A stretch of 42,755 nt of DNA from JBQLZO01 sp052168315 (GTDB lineage Bacteria > Planctomycetota > Phycisphaerae > Phycisphaerales > UBA1924), in assembly GCA_052168315.1 (NCBI GenBank), contig JBQLZO010000017.1, positions 1 through 42,755 on the forward strand, written 5' to 3'. Shown here piece after piece: positions 41,769-42,755 of this stretch (positions are counted from its first letter, which is position 1; each line of letters starts with the position of its first letter). The translations under genes were made by a program, and so were the position numbers. A model generated the notes under the pieces. That model worked only from the letters and a program-made list of their open reading frames with translations. It was not told the origin of the DNA and did no database searches.

Positions 41769-42671
41769 TCAGCGGGTGCGGTGGGCGGCGTGGTGGGCGA
41801 GTTGTTTGAGGGGGGTGAGGGGGTCGGGGTTGGGGAGTAGGTCGAGGGTGGCGAGGCATTGGGTGAGGAGGTCGGCGGCCATGGCGCGGGAGCGTTCGAT
41901 GCCGTGGATGGTGGGGAAGGTGAGTTTGCCGGCTTCGGCGTCTTTTCCGGCGCGCTTTCCGAGGTGTTCTGTGGTTTGTTCGACATCGAGGAGGTCGTCG
42001 ACGATCTGGAAGATGAGGCCGTAGTGCTCGGCGTATTCGGTGAGTGCGTTGAGGGTGTGGGCATCGGCGTTCGCGCAGAGGGCGCCCATGCGGCACGCGG
42101 CTCGGATGAGGGCGCCGGTTTTGTTGCGGTGGACGGTTTCGAGTTGTTGCTCGGGGGTGAGGTTTGGTTCGAAGCCGGCGAGTGTGTCGTGGACCTGGCC
42201 GACGATCATGGCGTTGGTGGCGGTGGCGAGTTCTCTGATGAGGGCGATGGCGAGGGGCTGGTTGTCGAGGTTGGCCAGGGACTGGAAGGGGAGGCAGAGC
42301 ATGGCATCGCCGGCGAGGATGGCCATGGGTTCTGAGGTGGCCTTGTGGAGGGTTGGTCTGCCTCGGCGGAGGTCGTCGTTGTCGAGGGCGGGGAGGTCGT
42401 CGTGGACGAGTGAGAAGGCGTGGACGAGTTCGATGGCGGCGGCGGCGGCGAGGGCGTGGGGGCGGGCGCTGGCGGCGGCGGCGGGTGTGGGGGCGGCGGC
42501 GTTGCAGGAGTGGATGAGCAGGAGCGGGCGGAGGCGTTTGCCGGAGGAGAGGGCGGCGTAGCGGATGGCGCTGCGGAGGTTCTCAGGGAAGGCCGCATCA
42601 TCGATGGCCCGTGCGATGGCCTGTTCGATGTCGGGGAGGGGCGCGGTGGTGGCCTGGGAGAGTTCGTGCAT
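41769..42671 (-). CDS. ispA: Polyprenyl diphosphate synthase (farnesyl/geranylgeranyl type)
   Basis: A 300-residue all-helical isoprenyl chain-elongation enzyme. The first Asp-rich motif is LVHDDLPALDNDDLRRGRPT, the second is FQIVDDLLDVE, and the GKRLRP diphosphate-binding stretch lies at about residues 44-49; VGQVHDTL and HRNKTGALIRAACRMGA are also typical. The two extra residues in the first motif (DDxxxxD) fit the type I FPP synthases of bacteria, so farnesyl diphosphate is the likeliest product, but chain length cannot be fixed from sequence. It is on the same strand as dxs, an order (ispA then dxs) common in bacteria, here split by 2.5 kb. The start ATG at 42671 lacks a clear ribosome binding site; the 84 bases beyond show nothing. 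Confidence 0.93.
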   Translation of the reverse strand: MHELSQATTAPLPDIEQAIARAIDDAAFPENLRSAIRYAALSSGKRLRPLLLIHSCNAAAPTPAAAASARPHALAAAAAIELVHAFSLVHDDLPALDNDDLRRGRPTLHKATSEPMAILAGDAMLCLPFQSLANLDNQPLAIALIRELATATNAMIVGQVHDTLAGFEPNLTPEQQLETVHRNKTGALIRAACRMGALCANADAHTLNALTEYAEHYGLIFQIVDDLLDVEQTTEHLGKRAGKDAEAGKLTFPTIHGIERSRAMAADLLTQCLATLDLLPNPDPLTPLKQLAHHAAHRTR

Positions 42672-42755
42672 GAGTGGATGAGTGTGGTGGTGGGGGGGCG
42701 TGCGGGCAAGGGGGTCGGCGTTCTGATCGAGGGGGTGTTTGGTGTCGCGAAGGGG

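Overview
The window is very G+C-rich bacterial DNA that looks like a planctomycete, most likely class Phycisphaerae. I infer this from the style of the anti-sigma protein, the membrane proteins ending in a CxxCGY...CPECG zinc ribbon, the large signal-peptide amidohydrolases, and the many short intergenic hairpins. No rRNA, tRNA, CRISPR array, transposase or integrase was found. The + strand is strongly G-rich over C whichever strand is coding. This creates very long spurious minus-strand ORFs and makes stretches with neutral skew stand out as probable later arrivals.

Layout. 1-1422: end of an unknown gene and tatC (minus) with octamer arrays upstream. 1898-5453: ECF sigma factor, membrane anti-sigma-like protein and a secreted PDZ/coiled-coil protein, all plus strand. 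5573-9586: LysR regulator and aconitase acnA. 9829-11658: small membrane protein and a TagF-like protein with a C-terminal anchor. 11759-14283: envelope thiol chemistry (Tat-type redoxin, DsbD-N-like protein, rhodanese-fold lipoprotein lacking the usual cysteine). 14460-22175: cysK, a double amidohydrolase, an amidohydrolase-like pseudoenzyme and an FAD oxidoreductase. 22159-24474: zinc-ribbon membrane protein and SPFH-GYF protein. 24834-26726: DEAD-box helicase. 27214-30743: two chemoreceptors. 31005-33189: hisS and nuoE, convergent across three hairpins. 33446-35400: two small membrane proteins and yceH. 35528-37151: a run of three unrecognised small genes, one with a histone-H1-like tail. 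37259-42671: dxs and a polyprenyl diphosphate synthase gene, with two accessory genes between them.

Most interesting parts. (1) Between dxs and the prenyl synthase lie two cassettes of about 1 kb. They share a 127-bp block (promoter plus first ~25 codons, 2 mismatches) at one end and a ~116-bp hairpin block at the other, but encode unrelated ectodomains between two membrane segments. (2) A dispersed hairpin family (at least 11 copies) has stems that differ in sequence but stay complementary, mostly around a GGA loop, followed by CACCGA. (3) Two core genes, hisS and the large amidohydrolase, carry sharply bounded internal patches whose base skew differs from the rest of the gene. (4) The three-gene run at 35528-37151 is a candidate undescribed module. 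Several genes also show TAnnnT ending 6-8 bases before the start codon, with no ribosome binding site, suggesting leaderless transcripts.
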